This document shows, piece after piece, positions 1 to 10,280 of a stretch of DNA of 64,000 bases. Both the position numbers and the translations under genes were made by a program. The DNA is from Pseudomonas promysalinigenes (GTDB lineage: Bacteria > Pseudomonadota > Gammaproteobacteria > Pseudomonadales > Pseudomonadaceae). Position 1 is the stretch's first letter, and the number at the start of each line of letters is the position of its first letter. The notes under the pieces were generated by a model. The model was not told the origin of the DNA. It saw only the letters and a list, made by a program, of their open reading frames with translations, and searched no databases. Location: positions 1,550,001 to 1,614,000 of the forward strand of contig NZ_CP077094.1 in NCBI RefSeq assembly GCF_014269025.2. Direction: 5' to 3'.

Positions 1-936
1 GTGTTCGGCCAGCGCCACACCGACGAAGGTGTGGAATACATGATCGCCTCCGAAAGCGTTGCCCTGGACGTGCTCGGCTTCACCCTGATCCGCGACCTGG
101 CGCCCGGAGAAGCGGTGTACATCACCGAGGAAGGCCAGCTTTACACCAAGCAGTGCGCCGAAGCGCCGAAACTGCAGCCGTGCATCTTCGAGCACGTCTA
201 CCTGGCCCGGCCAGACTCGATCATCGACGGTATTTCGGTATACAAGGCGCGTCTGCGCATGGGTGAAAAGCTCGCTGACAAGATCATGCGCGAGCGCCCT
301 GACCATGATATCGACGTGGTCATCCCCATTCCGGACACCAGCCGTACAGCTGCGCTGGAACTGGCCAACCGTCTGGGCGTGAAGTTCCGCGAAGGCTTCG
401 TCAAGAACCGTTACATCGGCCGTACCTTCATCATGCCTGGCCAGGCCGCGCGCAAGAAATCCGTGCGTCAGAAGCTCAATGCCATCGAGCTGGAGTTCCG
501 CGGCAAGAATGTGATGCTGGTGGACGATTCGATCGTGCGTGGCACCACCTGCAAGCAGATCATCCAGATGGCCCGCGAAGCCGGTGCCAAGAACGTCTAC
601 TTCTGCTCCGCAGCGCCTGCGGTGCGTTACCCCAACGTCTACGGCATCGATATGCCGAGTGTTCATGAGCTGATCGCCCACAACCGGACCACCGAGCAGG
701 TGGGCGAACTGATCGGCGCCGACTGGCTGATCTATCAGGACCTGCCGGACCTGATAGATTCGGTTGGCGGCGGCAAGATCAAGATCGATCAATTCGATTG
801 CGCGGTGTTCAACGGTGAATACGTCACCGGCGACATCGACGAAGCCTATCTCGACCGCATCGAGCAGGCCCGTAACGACATGGCCAAGGTCAAGAACCAG
901 GCCGTCAGCGCGATCATCGACCTCTACAACAACTGA
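1..936 (+). CDS. purF: Amidophosphoribosyltransferase, C-terminal part (5' end outside window)
   Basis: This is the C-terminal 311 residues of glutamine PRPP amidotransferase, which makes 5-phosphoribosylamine in the first committed step of purine synthesis. The full protein is about 500 residues, so the N-terminal glutamine amidotransferase domain with its catalytic Cys lies upstream of the window. The PRPP-binding loop of the phosphoribosyltransferase domain is visible as [13 protein letters not shown], near residue 171 of the fragment. The reading frame is open at base 1, so the GTG there is not a start codon. metZ follows after 15 bases, suggesting co-transcription. The identification is very secure. 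Confidence 0.97.
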   Translation: MFGQRHTDEGVEYMIASESVALDVLGFTLIRDLAPGEAVYITEEGQLYTKQCAEAPKLQPCIFEHVYLARPDSIIDGISVYKARLRMGEKLADKIMRERPDHDIDVVIPIPDTSRTAALELANRLGVKFREGFVKNRYIGRTFIMPGQAARKKSVRQKLNAIELEFRGKNVMLVDDSIVRGTTCKQIIQMAREAGAKNVYFCSAAPAVRYPNVYGIDMPSVHELIAHNRTTEQVGELIGADWLIYQDLPDLIDSVGGGKIKIDQFDCAVFNGEYVTGDIDEAYLDRIEQARNDMAKVKNQAVSAIIDLYNN

Positions 937-951
937 TTGGGGAGCGACGGC

Positions 952-2163
952 ATGACAGATCAATGGGATGCCGGGCGACTGGACAGTGACCTCGAGGGTG
1001 TCGGCTTCGACACCCTGGCGGTGCGCGCCGGTCAGAACCGTACACCGGAAGCCGAGCACAGCGAAGCGCTGTTCCTGACTTCCAGCTATGTATTTCGCAC
1101 GGCCGCCGATGCTGCTGCGCGTTTTGCCGGCGAAACGCCGGGCAATGTCTACTCGCGCTACACAAACCCGTCGGTGCGCGCTTTCGAGGAGCGCTTGGCT
1201 GCGATGGAAGGTGCCGAGCAGGCGGTGGCGACTTCCACCGGCATGGCTGCACTGCTTGCCGTAGTCATGTCGCTCTGCAGTGCTGGCGATCATGTGCTGG
1301 TTTCCCAGAGCGTGTTCGGCTCGACCATTAGCCTGTTCGAGAAGTACTTCAAGCGCTTCGGCTTGCAGGTTGATTACGTGCCGCTGGTCGACCTGGCTGG
1401 TTGGGAAAAGGCCATCAAGGGCAATACCAAGCTGCTGATCGTCGAGTCGCCTTCCAACCCCTTGGCTGAACTGGTCGACATCAGCGCCTTGGCCGAAATT
1501 GCCCATGCCCACGGCGCCATGCTGGTGGTGGACAACTGCTTCAGCACGCCGGCGTTGCAGCAGCCGCTCAAGCTCGGTGCCGACATCGTGTTCCACTCGG
1601 CCACCAAGTTCATCGATGGCCAGGGCCGTTGCATGGGCGGGGCGGTAGCTGGCCGTGCCGAGCAGATGAAAGAAGTGGTGGGCTTTTTGCGCACCGCCGG
1701 GCCGACGCTTAGCCCGTTCAACGCATGGATCTTCACCAAGGGCCTGGAAACCCTCAAGCTGCGCATGCGCGCGCACTGCGAGAGCGCCCAGCGCCTGGCA
1801 GAGTGGCTGGAACAACAGGATGGCGTGGAAAAGGTGCATTACGCCGGCCTGCCGAGCCACCCGCAGCACGCGTTGGCCAAGCGCCAGATGAGCGGCTTCG
1901 GCGCGGTGGTCAGCTTCGAGGTCAAAGGTGGCAAAGAGGGCGCCTGGCGCTTCATCGATGCGACCCGAGTGATTTCGATCACCACCAACCTAGGCGACAG
2001 CAAAACCACCATCGCTCACCCGGCCACTACCTCCCACGGCAGGCTGACGCCGCAAGAGCGTGAAGCCGCGGGTATTCGCGACAGCTTGATCCGCGTTGCC
2101 GTTGGTCTTGAAGACGTGGCCGATCTGCAGGCTGACCTGGCTCGTGGATTGGCGGTGCTTTGA
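952..2163 (+). CDS. metZ: O-succinylhomoserine sulfhydrylase
   Basis: A 403-residue PLP enzyme of the Cys/Met metabolism family that converts O-succinylhomoserine and sulfide to homocysteine, the direct-sulfhydrylation route to methionine used by pseudomonads. The PLP lysine is expected in SATKFIDG at K219, and the family signature continues as [10 protein letters not shown] chose the ATG at 952 because GGGGAG lies eight bases upstream. The in-frame TTG at 937 directly abuts the purF stop and lacks a site. The length matches Pseudomonas MetZ. The stop overlaps the next start, so the downstream dehydrogenase is probably translationally coupled. Confidence 0.95.
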   Translation: MTDQWDAGRLDSDLEGVGFDTLAVRAGQNRTPEAEHSEALFLTSSYVFRTAADAAARFAGETPGNVYSRYTNPSVRAFEERLAAMEGAEQAVATSTGMAALLAVVMSLCSAGDHVLVSQSVFGSTISLFEKYFKRFGLQVDYVPLVDLAGWEKAIKGNTKLLIVESPSNPLAELVDISALAEIAHAHGAMLVVDNCFSTPALQQPLKLGADIVFHSATKFIDGQGRCMGGAVAGRAEQMKEVVGFLRTAGPTLSPFNAWIFTKGLETLKLRMRAHCESAQRLAEWLEQQDGVEKVHYAGLPSHPQHALAKRQMSGFGAVVSFEVKGGKEGAWRFIDATRVISITTNLGDSKTTIAHPATTSHGRLTPQEREAAGIRDSLIRVAVGLEDVADLQADLARGLAVL

Positions 2164-2933
2164 TGGAAATCACAGGCGGTGTACCTGGCCATAATGGTCG
2201 GGTTGCTCTGGTCACGGGTGCTGCGCGCGGCATCGGCTTGGGTATTGCCGCCTGGTTGATCTGCGAAGGTTGGCAAGTGGTGCTCAGTGATCTGGACCGC
2301 CAGCGCGGAGCTAAAGTGGCCAAGGCCTTGGGCGACAACGCCTGGTTCATCACCATGGATGTGGCCGATGAGGCCCAGGTCAGTGCCGGCGTTTCGCAGG
2401 TGCTTGGCCAGTTCGGGCGGCTGGATGCGCTGGTGTGTAACGCGGCAGTCGCCAATCCGCATAACCACAGCCTGGAAAGCCTCAGCCTTGCGCAGTGGAA
2501 CCGGGTGCTAGCGGTGAACCTCAATGGCCCTATGCTGCTGGCCAAGCATTGTGCGCCGTACCTGCGCGCGCACAATGGCGCGATCGTCAACCTGACCTCT
2601 ACCCGTGCCCGCCAATCGGAGCCCGACACCGAGGCTTACGCGGCAAGCAAGGGTGGCCTGGTAGCCTTGACCCACGCCCTGGCGATCAGCCTTGGCCCTG
2701 AGATTAGGGTCAATGCCGTGAGCCCAGGCTGGATCGATGCCCGTGATCCCTCCCAGCGACGTGCCGAGCCTTTGAGCGATACCGACCACGCCCAGCATCC
2801 AGCGGGCCGGGTAGGCACCGTGGAAGATGTCGCGGCCATGGTTGCCTGGCTACTGTCGCGCCAGTCAGGGTTCGTCACCGGGCAGGAGTTCGTGGTCGAC
2901 GGTGGTATGACCCGCAAGATGATCTATACCTGA
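2163..2933 (+). CDS. Short-chain dehydrogenase/reductase (SDR)
   Basis: A classical SDR of 256 residues. The nucleotide-binding motif VTGAARGIG is near the N-terminus, the NNA-like motif appears as CNAAVANP, and the catalytic pair is Y159/K163 in YAASKGG. The C-terminal segment [17 protein letters not shown] is typical of classical SDRs. The substrate cannot be deduced. The ATG overlaps the metZ stop by one base (TGATG), so it is coupled to metZ, and a terminator follows. The linkage to metZ and purF suggests a housekeeping role, but that is only context. Family assignment is secure; specific function is unknown. Confidence 0.9.
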   Translation: MEITGGVPGHNGRVALVTGAARGIGLGIAAWLICEGWQVVLSDLDRQRGAKVAKALGDNAWFITMDVADEAQVSAGVSQVLGQFGRLDALVCNAAVANPHNHSLESLSLAQWNRVLAVNLNGPMLLAKHCAPYLRAHNGAIVNLTSTRARQSEPDTEAYAASKGGLVALTHALAISLGPEIRVNAVSPGWIDARDPSQRRAEPLSDTDHAQHPAGRVGTVEDVAAMVAWLLSRQSGFVTGQEFVVDGGMTRKMIYT

Positions 2934-2952
2934 GCAGGCAGCGATCACCCGA

Positions 2953-2974
2953 AGGGACCGAAAGGTCCCTTTTT
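2953..2974 (+). terminator. Rho-independent terminator after the purF-metZ-SDR operon
   Basis: A perfect 7-bp stem AGGGACC/GGTCCCT closes on a GAAA loop and is followed by a T run. It lies 20 bases after the SDR stop. Confidence 0.9.
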
Positions 2975-3011
2975 CGTTTTCCGCTTTTTTGAAAAAAATT
3001 CAATGGGGCTA

Positions 3012-3040
3012 TTGACTTAGCTTCGGTACCTGCGTAAATT
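3012..3040 (+). promoter_or_regulatory. Sigma70-type promoter for the tRNA array
   Basis: TTGACT (3012-3017) and TAAATT (3035-3040) are separated by exactly 17 bases, with a GC-rich discriminator (TCGCGGCC) directly after, as is usual for stable-RNA promoters. It lies 41 bases upstream of tRNA-Val. No comparable promoter is seen between the tRNA genes, so the array is probably transcribed from here. Confidence 0.75.
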
Positions 3041-3081
3041 TCGCGGCCTCAGCGAAGCAAACGCAACAAGCAACATCGCGA

Positions 3082-3157
3082 GGGTGATTAGCTCAGCCGG
3101 GAGAGCATCTGCCTTACAAGCAGAGGGTCGGCGGTTCGATCCCGTCATCACCCACCA
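3082..3157 (+). tRNA. tRNA-Val (anticodon TAC)
   Basis: A complete 76-base cloverleaf. Acceptor arms GGGTGAT and ATCACCC pair, the D arm begins AGCTC, the anticodon TAC is at 3115-3117, the T loop is GGTTCGATCC, and CCA is encoded at 3155-3157. It is first in a four-tRNA array. Confidence 0.97.
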
Positions 3158-3224
3158 CTTCCTGAGATTGTTTCTAGTGCTTGAAGCTTCAAAGAAGCCG
3201 ATAAGCCGGAGAGAAACGCACTGC

Positions 3225-3301
3225 GCAGCGGTAGTTCAGTCGGTTAGAATACCGGCCTGTCACGCCGGGGGTCGCGGGTTCGAGTCCCGTCCGCTGCGCC
3301 A
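3225..3301 (+). tRNA. tRNA-Asp (anticodon GTC), copy 1
   Basis: A 77-base cloverleaf with acceptor arms GCAGCGG/CCGCTGC, G73, encoded CCA, and anticodon GTC at 3259-3261 in CCTGTCACG. It is identical over its whole length to copies 2 and 3. Confidence 0.97.
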
Positions 3302-3399
3302 TTTTTCAGTAACAGATGGGTGCCAAACACCGGTCTGTAGCCAAAGGCAAAAGCCTGAGGCTGATCCCAGTTTCAATCAGGCGCAAGCCTGTACGATAC

Positions 3400-3476
3400 G
3401 CAGCGGTAGTTCAGTCGGTTAGAATACCGGCCTGTCACGCCGGGGGTCGCGGGTTCGAGTCCCGTCCGCTGCGCCA
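3400..3476 (+). tRNA. tRNA-Asp (anticodon GTC), copy 2
   Basis: A 77-base gene identical to copy 1, with anticodon GTC at 3434-3436 and encoded CCA at 3474-3476. It is 98 bases downstream of copy 1 and is followed by a terminator-like hairpin. Confidence 0.97.
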
Positions 3477-3521
3477 TCTTCGTTTCAAGGGCCCTAGAAC
3501 ACCTTGAAGCAAACGCAAATG

Positions 3522-3545
3522 AAGCGATCGAACATCGCTTTTTTT
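3522..3545 (+). terminator. Terminator-like hairpin between tRNA-Asp copies 2 and 3
   Basis: A stem AAGCGAT/ATCGCTT with a CGAAC loop runs straight into a T run. Either some transcripts end here, or it is read through and serves as a processing signal, since no obvious promoter precedes copy 3. Confidence 0.75.
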
Positions 3546-3616
3546 GTGCCTGCCCTAAGGCCATCGTGCTTCCAGGGTAGACCCAGGTTTCAATCGGGCG
3601 TAAGCCTGAGTGATAC

Positions 3617-3693
3617 GCAGCGGTAGTTCAGTCGGTTAGAATACCGGCCTGTCACGCCGGGGGTCGCGGGTTCGAGTCCCGTCCGCTGCGCCA
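3617..3693 (+). tRNA. tRNA-Asp (anticodon GTC), copy 3
   Basis: The third identical 77-base tRNA-Asp gene, with anticodon at 3651-3653 and encoded CCA at 3691-3693. It is the last member of the array. Confidence 0.97.
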
Positions 3694-3734
3694 TATTCGC
3701 TACAAGGCCCCTTGAACGCCTTGCAGCAACGAGA

Positions 3735-3758
3735 AAGCGACCTTAGGGTCGCTTTTTT
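3735..3758 (+). terminator. Rho-independent terminator of the tRNA array
   Basis: A perfect 8-bp stem AAGCGACC/GGTCGCTT with a TTAG loop and a T run, 41 bases after the last tRNA. Confidence 0.9.
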
Positions 3759-3885
3759 CGTTTCTGGACTTGCTTGCGGTAACGATATTTACACGAACCT
3801 AACAGACTCTTCACCGATCAACGGTTCCTGTGGCTGCCTGCTGTGATGCACAATAGGCCTCTTTTAGACTCACCCGGACTTTGCA

Positions 3886-4731
3886 ATGACTCGATCATCC
3901 GTCTTCAATGCGCTCGGGCTGGCCCTGGTGCTGGCGGGCGTGGCTGGCTGCTCTGCGAAGAAACCTGCCATCTACGAGCATGAGCATTTCGATGACTCGG
4001 GGACCTACTCGCGCAGCTTTGCGGTAAGTGACGCAGGGTCTTGCGAAGCGGCTCGTCGCGCTTTGCTCAGCCAGGGTTACATCATCACCAATAGTGGCGC
4101 CAATCAGGTGATGGGCAACAAGAGCTTTCAACAGAACAGCGAAAACCATCTGCAGATCAGCTTCAATGTCACGTGCGCGCCAGACGTGAATGACGAAAAG
4201 CGTTCGACCATGTTCGCCAACGCCCTGCAGGACCGCTACAGCCTGAAAAAATCCAACAGCTCGGCAAGCCTGGGTGTAGGGGTGCTTGGCTCGGTTTCCA
4301 TGCCTATTGGCTCCAGTGACGACTCGATGGTGAAAGTCGCCAGTGAGACGGTCACGGCCGCCCAGTTCTATGATCGCTATTTCGCCCTGGTCGAAAGTTA
4401 CCTGCCCAAACCCAAGAAGGCCGTCAAAGCCAAAGTCGAAACACCTGTGGCCAAGCCCGAAAAGCTGGCACCCGATTTGGGTCTGCCTGAGCAGGCTGCA
4501 GCGGCCGCTGCTGCCAGCCCGGTGAGTGACGCTGCACCTGCGGTTGTGCCAGCCAGTGAAGCGGCGGCCTCCGCCCCTGTAACCACGCCTGCGCCCGCCA
4601 GTGAAGCCGCTGCCACACCGGTGGTCGATGACAGCCAAGGTTCGCAGCCGATTGCGCCGCCGGCGCAGCCCGCACCGATTCAGGTGGAGCAGGGCGCATC
4701 ACCCGAAGCGGCAACCTCGCCATCGTTTTAA
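3886..4731 (+). CDS. DUF2242-type lipoprotein with Ala/Pro-rich tail
   Basis: A 281-residue predicted lipoprotein. A hydrophobic signal ends in the lipobox LAGVAGC, giving lipidated Cys22. The next part (roughly residues 23-175) is the globular region recalled as DUF2242, with SCEAARRALLSQGY and a later segment on sustained conformation. From about residue 195 the protein is a low-complexity tail rich in Ala, Pro, Ser and Val (for example EAAASAPVTTPAPASEAA), probably a flexible linker in the periplasm. The family has no assigned function. It appears monocistronic: terminators of the tRNA array precede it and an inverted repeat follows. The start at 3886 places the signal peptide correctly. 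Confidence 0.75.
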   Translation: MTRSSVFNALGLALVLAGVAGCSAKKPAIYEHEHFDDSGTYSRSFAVSDAGSCEAARRALLSQGYIITNSGANQVMGNKSFQQNSENHLQISFNVTCAPDVNDEKRSTMFANALQDRYSLKKSNSSASLGVGVLGSVSMPIGSSDDSMVKVASETVTAAQFYDRYFALVESYLPKPKKAVKAKVETPVAKPEKLAPDLGLPEQAAAAAAASPVSDAAPAVVPASEAAASAPVTTPAPASEAAATPVVDDSQGSQPIAPPAQPAPIQVEQGASPEAATSPSF

Positions 4732-4793
4732 CGCGTTGTTACAGGACTGTCGCTAACGCTTGGAACGCCTGCTACGTTTAGTACTCATAAGCT

Positions 4794-4833
4794 TGTCATC
4801 ATTTCGTCACCGTGCCCGCTTAGGTTGATGACA
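4794..4833. repeat. Inverted repeat upstream of the 28-residue micro-ORF
   Basis: TGTCATCA (4794-4801) and its exact complement TGATGACA (4826-4833) are separated by 24 bases and end 37 bases before the micro-ORF start. It may be an operator or a leader hairpin. No T run follows, so it is not a simple terminator of the upstream lipoprotein gene. Confidence 0.5.
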
Positions 4834-4870
4834 TGACAAACGAAGACAGATGAGAAGAGGACGCAGGACC

Positions 4871-4957
4871 ATGGACGACTATCAGGAAGAGCTGCTCGAG
4901 TTTCACGCTTACGAACTGGATCCGCCCGAACCGGCTGACGACGCTACAGAGCTCTAG
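4871..4957 (+). CDS. 28-residue acidic micro-protein
   Basis: The frame encodes a 28-residue peptide beginning MDDYQEELLEFHAYELD and ending in DDATEL. It has 11 Asp/Glu residues, one His and no Lys or Arg. AGAGGA lies ten bases upstream of the ATG, a good ribosome site for so small a frame. Peptides starting MDDYQEELLE are familiar to me from other Pseudomonas annotations, but I could not check conservation. The TAG stop shares a CTAG palindrome with the stop of the convergent AraC-type gene. It could be a regulatory peptide or the visible part of a small RNA; function is unknown. Confidence 0.55.
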   Translation: MDDYQEELLEFHAYELDPPEPADDATEL

Positions 4958-5994
4958 CCTGCTCGCCGCTGGCTGCGGCGAAACTCTCCCGGCGTAAGGC
5001 TTGTCCAGCGCTTGAATGCGCGCTGGAAAGCCTCTGCCGATGCAAACCCCAACAGATAGGCGATCTCCCCGAACGCCAGCTCCGTATCGCGTATGTAGGC
5101 CTCGGCGAGGTCGCGCCGCGTGTCATTGAGCAGGTCGCGAAAGCGCGTGCCTTCTTCAGCCAACTTTCGCCTGAGTGTCCAGGTGGGCAGCTGCAGTTGT
5201 AACGCCACTTCTTCCAGGTCAGGTTCTCGGCCTCCATTGAGTAAAGGGCCTAGCAAGTGGGTGATACGTTCGCCCAGGCTGCGAACGCGTGTGCGCTGCA
5301 GCATTTGTGCTTCACACAACTGCATCAAGTGCGCGAAGGTGCTGGGGCAATGCTGAGGGTTCGCCTGCTCGAGCGTGCTGCGTGCAAGGCGCAAGCGATT
5401 CCCGCTGGCGGCAAACTGCACAGGGGTGCTGCACAGGCTTTGGTAAGCGGCGGCATAGCCGGGGGCGTTGAATTCGAGCTCCAGTCGCTCGGCTTGCAAG
5501 GGTGCGTTTGTCAGTGCCCCCAGTTGAGCCAACCAGCCGGCTAATAGCGAATCGACCACAAAGCGGTTGTAGTCGTTATAGGGGCTGATCGAATAGAAGT
5601 GCAGCCAGGCGCCCTGGGGGTCTTCCTGGTAACTGGAGTGCCCACGGTAGTTGGCTGCGTAAAGAGGTTCGAACCGCAGCAACGTACGTGCAGCGTCGCC
5701 TACCGTCGGGGCCTGTGCCGCGGTCACGCCGGCCAGCCCGGCCTGTGCAATGCGACTCAAACGCCCCATTCGCAGCCCAAGTGCCGGTTCGCCACTCAGT
5801 GCGATGGCGGCATGCCCAAGGTGCATATAGCGTGGGATCGACAGACGTGCCCCAGGCTCGGCCAGCCGCGCGGCATCCAGCCCGTATTGCTCAAGCAGGG
5901 GAACCGGGTCATGGCCCAGCTCGAGCAGGGCTTCAGCCAGTGGTTGCACAAAGCCCACCGACAGATCGCCCAGACGTACCCGTGGGCGGCTCAT
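4954..5994 (-). CDS. AraC-family transcriptional regulator (ArgR/OruR-like, arabinose-binding type N-domain)
   Basis: A 346-residue regulator. Residues about 20-205 resemble the N-terminal domain (PF12625 type) of AraC regulators in the OruR/VirS group, with LGLRMGRLSRIAQAGLAG. The last 100 residues form the two-helix-turn-helix AraC DNA-binding domain, including LAFGEIAYLLGFASAEAFQRAF written in two overlapping parts and ending WTSLTPGEFRRS. It starts four bases after the nitrilase-like gene stop on the same strand, so the two are almost certainly an operon. The ligand is unknown. Family confidence is high; the target promoters can only be guessed, perhaps its own operon and fadH. Confidence 0.9.
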   Translation of the reverse strand: MSRPRVRLGDLSVGFVQPLAEALLELGHDPVPLLEQYGLDAARLAEPGARLSIPRYMHLGHAAIALSGEPALGLRMGRLSRIAQAGLAGVTAAQAPTVGDAARTLLRFEPLYAANYRGHSSYQEDPQGAWLHFYSISPYNDYNRFVVDSLLAGWLAQLGALTNAPLQAERLELEFNAPGYAAAYQSLCSTPVQFAASGNRLRLARSTLEQANPQHCPSTFAHLMQLCEAQMLQRTRVRSLGERITHLLGPLLNGGREPDLEEVALQLQLPTWTLRRKLAEEGTRFRDLLNDTRRDLAEAYIRDTELAFGEIAYLLGFASAEAFQRAFKRWTSLTPGEFRRSQRRAG

Positions 5995-5998
5995 GAGC

Positions 5999-7117
5999 TT
6001 ATAGCCACAGGTTCAGCAGGCGCGCGCCGTGACTGGTGGAACCCGTCAACAGCTCGCCTGCCTGGTGGGCGAAGCCCTGGCCATCGCTGCCCACCTCCCA
6101 GAATTGCCCGCGCATGAACACGCTCATACTGCTCACGCCGTCGCCGCCAACTTGGGTCAGGCGCTGCCAGGCGCTCTGTTCACTGACTTCGCCACGTTTG
6201 AAAGCCAGTGCGGTAGCGGCATCCTGATGACGATTGCCGCGCCAAGGTGCCTGCCAGCTACCTTTGCCGCTGAGAAACACCGGGTTGGCGATCAGTTGCA
6301 CCTGCTGTTGCTGCAGCTGACGCAGGTTTTCAGGGTACCAGCTGTCACTGCCCACAAGCACCCCGAGGCGTCCGGCAGGGGTCTGCAAAACCTGTAATGG
6401 ATACGGGTGACCAGAGTGGATAAACCGCCGTGTTTCGCTATCCGGGTATTGCTGGTGCTGGGGCTGACCCATGAGCGAGCCGTCGGCGGCGAATACCATG
6501 CTGCTGTTGAACAGCGGCCCCCGGCCGATGTGCAAAACCCCCTGCTCGACATAGGGTGCTGGCAGCACGATAGAGCCTGCCACCAACGTAACGCCGAACT
6601 CTTTGGCAAGGCCGCCGAACAGCTGTTGGTAGTCGCTAGCCATCTGCTGCGCCTTCATACGCAAATGGGCGTCGGCACGCCGGTCATCGCCCCTGGCAGC
6701 GAGCATCGCCAGGCCATAGCGAAGCGGGTTGCTAAGCTCAAGCCATTGCTCGGCGTCGCGGTTGCGGGTGGCCTGATACAGCTCGTTCTTTTCGCCGCGC
6801 GCCCAAAGCCAGGTGCCGATGTGCTCTGGCAGCACCACCACGGTGCGCGGGTTTACCAGGCCTTGGTCGCGGGCCTGTTCCAGGTAGGCGGCAAGCTTGC
6901 GGTGCAGGCGTTGCAAATTCTGGTAGTCGCTGGGGAACAGTAATGGCTCGATACCGAGCAGGTTGCCCCGCTCGCCGGGCACCCCATGGTTGAGCGCCAC
7001 CGCGATGCGCAGATCGGAAAGGTAGTGACCTTCAGGCCGCTGTTGAGTCCACAAGCCATAGCCGCCGATGGCGGCAATCATCACCAGCGCCAGGGCGCCT
7101 GCCAGGAGTTTACGCAT
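5999..7117 (-). CDS. Nitrilase-fold (carbon-nitrogen hydrolase-like) protein lacking catalytic residues
   Basis: A 372-residue protein with an N-terminal membrane anchor or signal (LLAGALALVMIAAIGGYGLW) followed by a carbon-nitrogen hydrolase fold. The Glu-containing strand is present as VVVLPEHIGTW (E98). The nucleophile region, normally like LICWDxWFPE, reads LVGSDSWYPE, so the Cys position is Gly (about G256). The Lys region reads GQPQHQQYP, with no Lys. The protein therefore looks like an exported or membrane-anchored pseudoenzyme. I chose ATG 7117; the GTG at 7132 abuts AAGG and is less likely. It is first in an operon with the AraC regulator. Fold assignment is good; function is unknown. 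Confidence 0.75.
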   Translation of the reverse strand: MRKLLAGALALVMIAAIGGYGLWTQQRPEGHYLSDLRIAVALNHGVPGERGNLLGIEPLLFPSDYQNLQRLHRKLAAYLEQARDQGLVNPRTVVVLPEHIGTWLWARGEKNELYQATRNRDAEQWLELSNPLRYGLAMLAARGDDRRADAHLRMKAQQMASDYQQLFGGLAKEFGVTLVAGSIVLPAPYVEQGVLHIGRGPLFNSSMVFAADGSLMGQPQHQQYPDSETRRFIHSGHPYPLQVLQTPAGRLGVLVGSDSWYPENLRQLQQQQVQLIANPVFLSGKGSWQAPWRGNRHQDAATALAFKRGEVSEQSAWQRLTQVGGDGVSSMSVFMRGQFWEVGSDGQGFAHQAGELLTGSTSHGARLLNLWL

Positions 7118-7204
7118 CGAGCGGTACAGCACCTTGAAAATGGCGGTGACCTAGGGTAGTCCTGCTGTGCGATTGGATCAATAAGTTGTCAGTTTCGATC
7201 ATTG

Positions 7205-7221
7205 AGCCGTTTCAAACGGCT
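7205..7221. promoter_or_regulatory. 17-bp palindrome between divergent operons
   Basis: AGCCGTTT C AAACGGCT is a perfect palindrome with 8-bp arms around a single C. It lies 88 bases from the nitrilase-like start and 80 bases from the fadH start, so a regulator bound here could affect both. It is the size expected for a dimeric operator. The cognate protein is unknown. Confidence 0.5.
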
Positions 7222-7277
7222 GTTTAATGTCGCAGCTAGACAACGACGGGCCCCGCCGAGGTGCCCGCACTCCGTGA

Positions 7278-9338
<2,061 letters not shown>

Positions 9339-9389
9339 ATTCGCTGGGGTGCACAGCGCCCCCGTGGCTTTCCCTGTAGACTGGGTAGC

Positions 9390-10280
9390 ATGTTTGAGCA
9401 TCTACCCAAAGCCCCTCTTCAGCCACTGCACCTGCCGTGGCTGGCAAGCGCCGGCGTTCAGGCTGCGGTCCTGCGCCTGGATCTGATTGACCCGCTGATC
9501 AGCGGTAACAAGTGGTTCAAGCTCCGCTACCATCTGCAGCAAGCTGATCAAGCCGGTGCCCCTGGCCTGATCAGTCTGGGCGGTAATCACTCCAACCACC
9601 TGCATGCCTTGGCTGCCGCCGGCAAACGCTTTGGTTTCGCCACCGTTGGTCTGTTGCGTGGCCACCCCCAGGAGACGCCTACGGTACGTGACCTCCAGGC
9701 ACTGGGCATGACGCTGCATTGGTTGGGCTACGGTGGCTATCGGGCACGCCATCAGGAAGGGTTCTGGCAGCCCTGGCAGGCCCGCTATCCTGGCTGGCAC
9801 TGTATCCCGGAAGGGGGCAGTGGCGTCGAGGGTGCCCAGGGGTGCTCGCTGATCGTCGAGCAAGCCCGTGCTCAGTTGTCGGCCCTGGGGTGGTCAGGTT
9901 ATGACGCCTGGTGGCTGGCGGCAGGCACGGGGACCACCCTGGCAGGGCTGGTACTGGCCGAGGCAGGCGCGCGTACCGTCCATGGCGCCCTAGCGGTGCC
10001 CATGGACCACGGCGTGCCGGACTATGTCGCCGAGTTGGCTGGCAACCAGGGCTACCGGTTGCACGATGCCTGCCGTGGAGGTTTTGCCAGGTTCGATGAG
10101 CAGCTGTTGGCTTTCATCGCCCAGAGCGAGCAGCACAGTGGTGTGCCGCTGGAGGCGCTTTATACCGGCAAGGCTTTGCTGGCCCTGCACGATCAGGTCG
10201 AGGCCGGGCTGTTTGCGGCCGGGACTCGCCTGATCTTCCTGCACACTGGTGGCCTGCAGGGACGGCGCGGTTACTTGTAG
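9390..10280 (+). CDS. D-cysteine desulfhydrase / ACC deaminase family PLP enzyme
   Basis: A 296-residue fold-type II PLP enzyme. The PLP lysine is K41 in SGNKWFKLR, and the phosphate or carboxylate loop is LGGNHSNH. AAGTGTTLAGL is the glycine-rich cofactor loop. The family contains D-cysteine desulfhydrase and 1-aminocyclopropane-1-carboxylate deaminase. The sequence alone does not decide between them, though desulfhydrase-like housekeeping activity is the commoner annotation in pseudomonads. It lies 51 bases after fadH on the same strand. Its 3' end overlaps the convergent cytochrome b561 gene by ten bases. Confidence 0.85.
   Translation: MFEHLPKAPLQPLHLPWLASAGVQAAVLRLDLIDPLISGNKWFKLRYHLQQADQAGAPGLISLGGNHSNHLHALAAAGKRFGFATVGLLRGHPQETPTVRDLQALGMTLHWLGYGGYRARHQEGFWQPWQARYPGWHCIPEGGSGVEGAQGCSLIVEQARAQLSALGWSGYDAWWLAAGTGTTLAGLVLAEAGARTVHGALAVPMDHGVPDYVAELAGNQGYRLHDACRGGFARFDEQLLAFIAQSEQHSGVPLEALYTGKALLALHDQVEAGLFAAGTRLIFLHTGGLQGRRGYL

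Larger units (their letters stand above)
3366..3758 (+). repeat. Tandem duplication of a spacer + tRNA-Asp + terminator unit
   Basis: The spacer before copy 2 (3366-3399) and that before copy 3 (3582-3616) are clearly related: both run from CCCAG through TTTCAATC, then GGCG and AAGCCTG, to GATAC. After each tRNA comes a similar tail with CAAGG, CCTTG and an AAGCGA hairpin plus T run. The repeat period is 217 bases. Spacers have drifted while the tRNA genes remain identical. Confidence 0.8.

Noticed and set aside
3084..3422. Open frames across the tRNA array
   Set aside because: They are translations of tRNA sequence and its duplicated copies.
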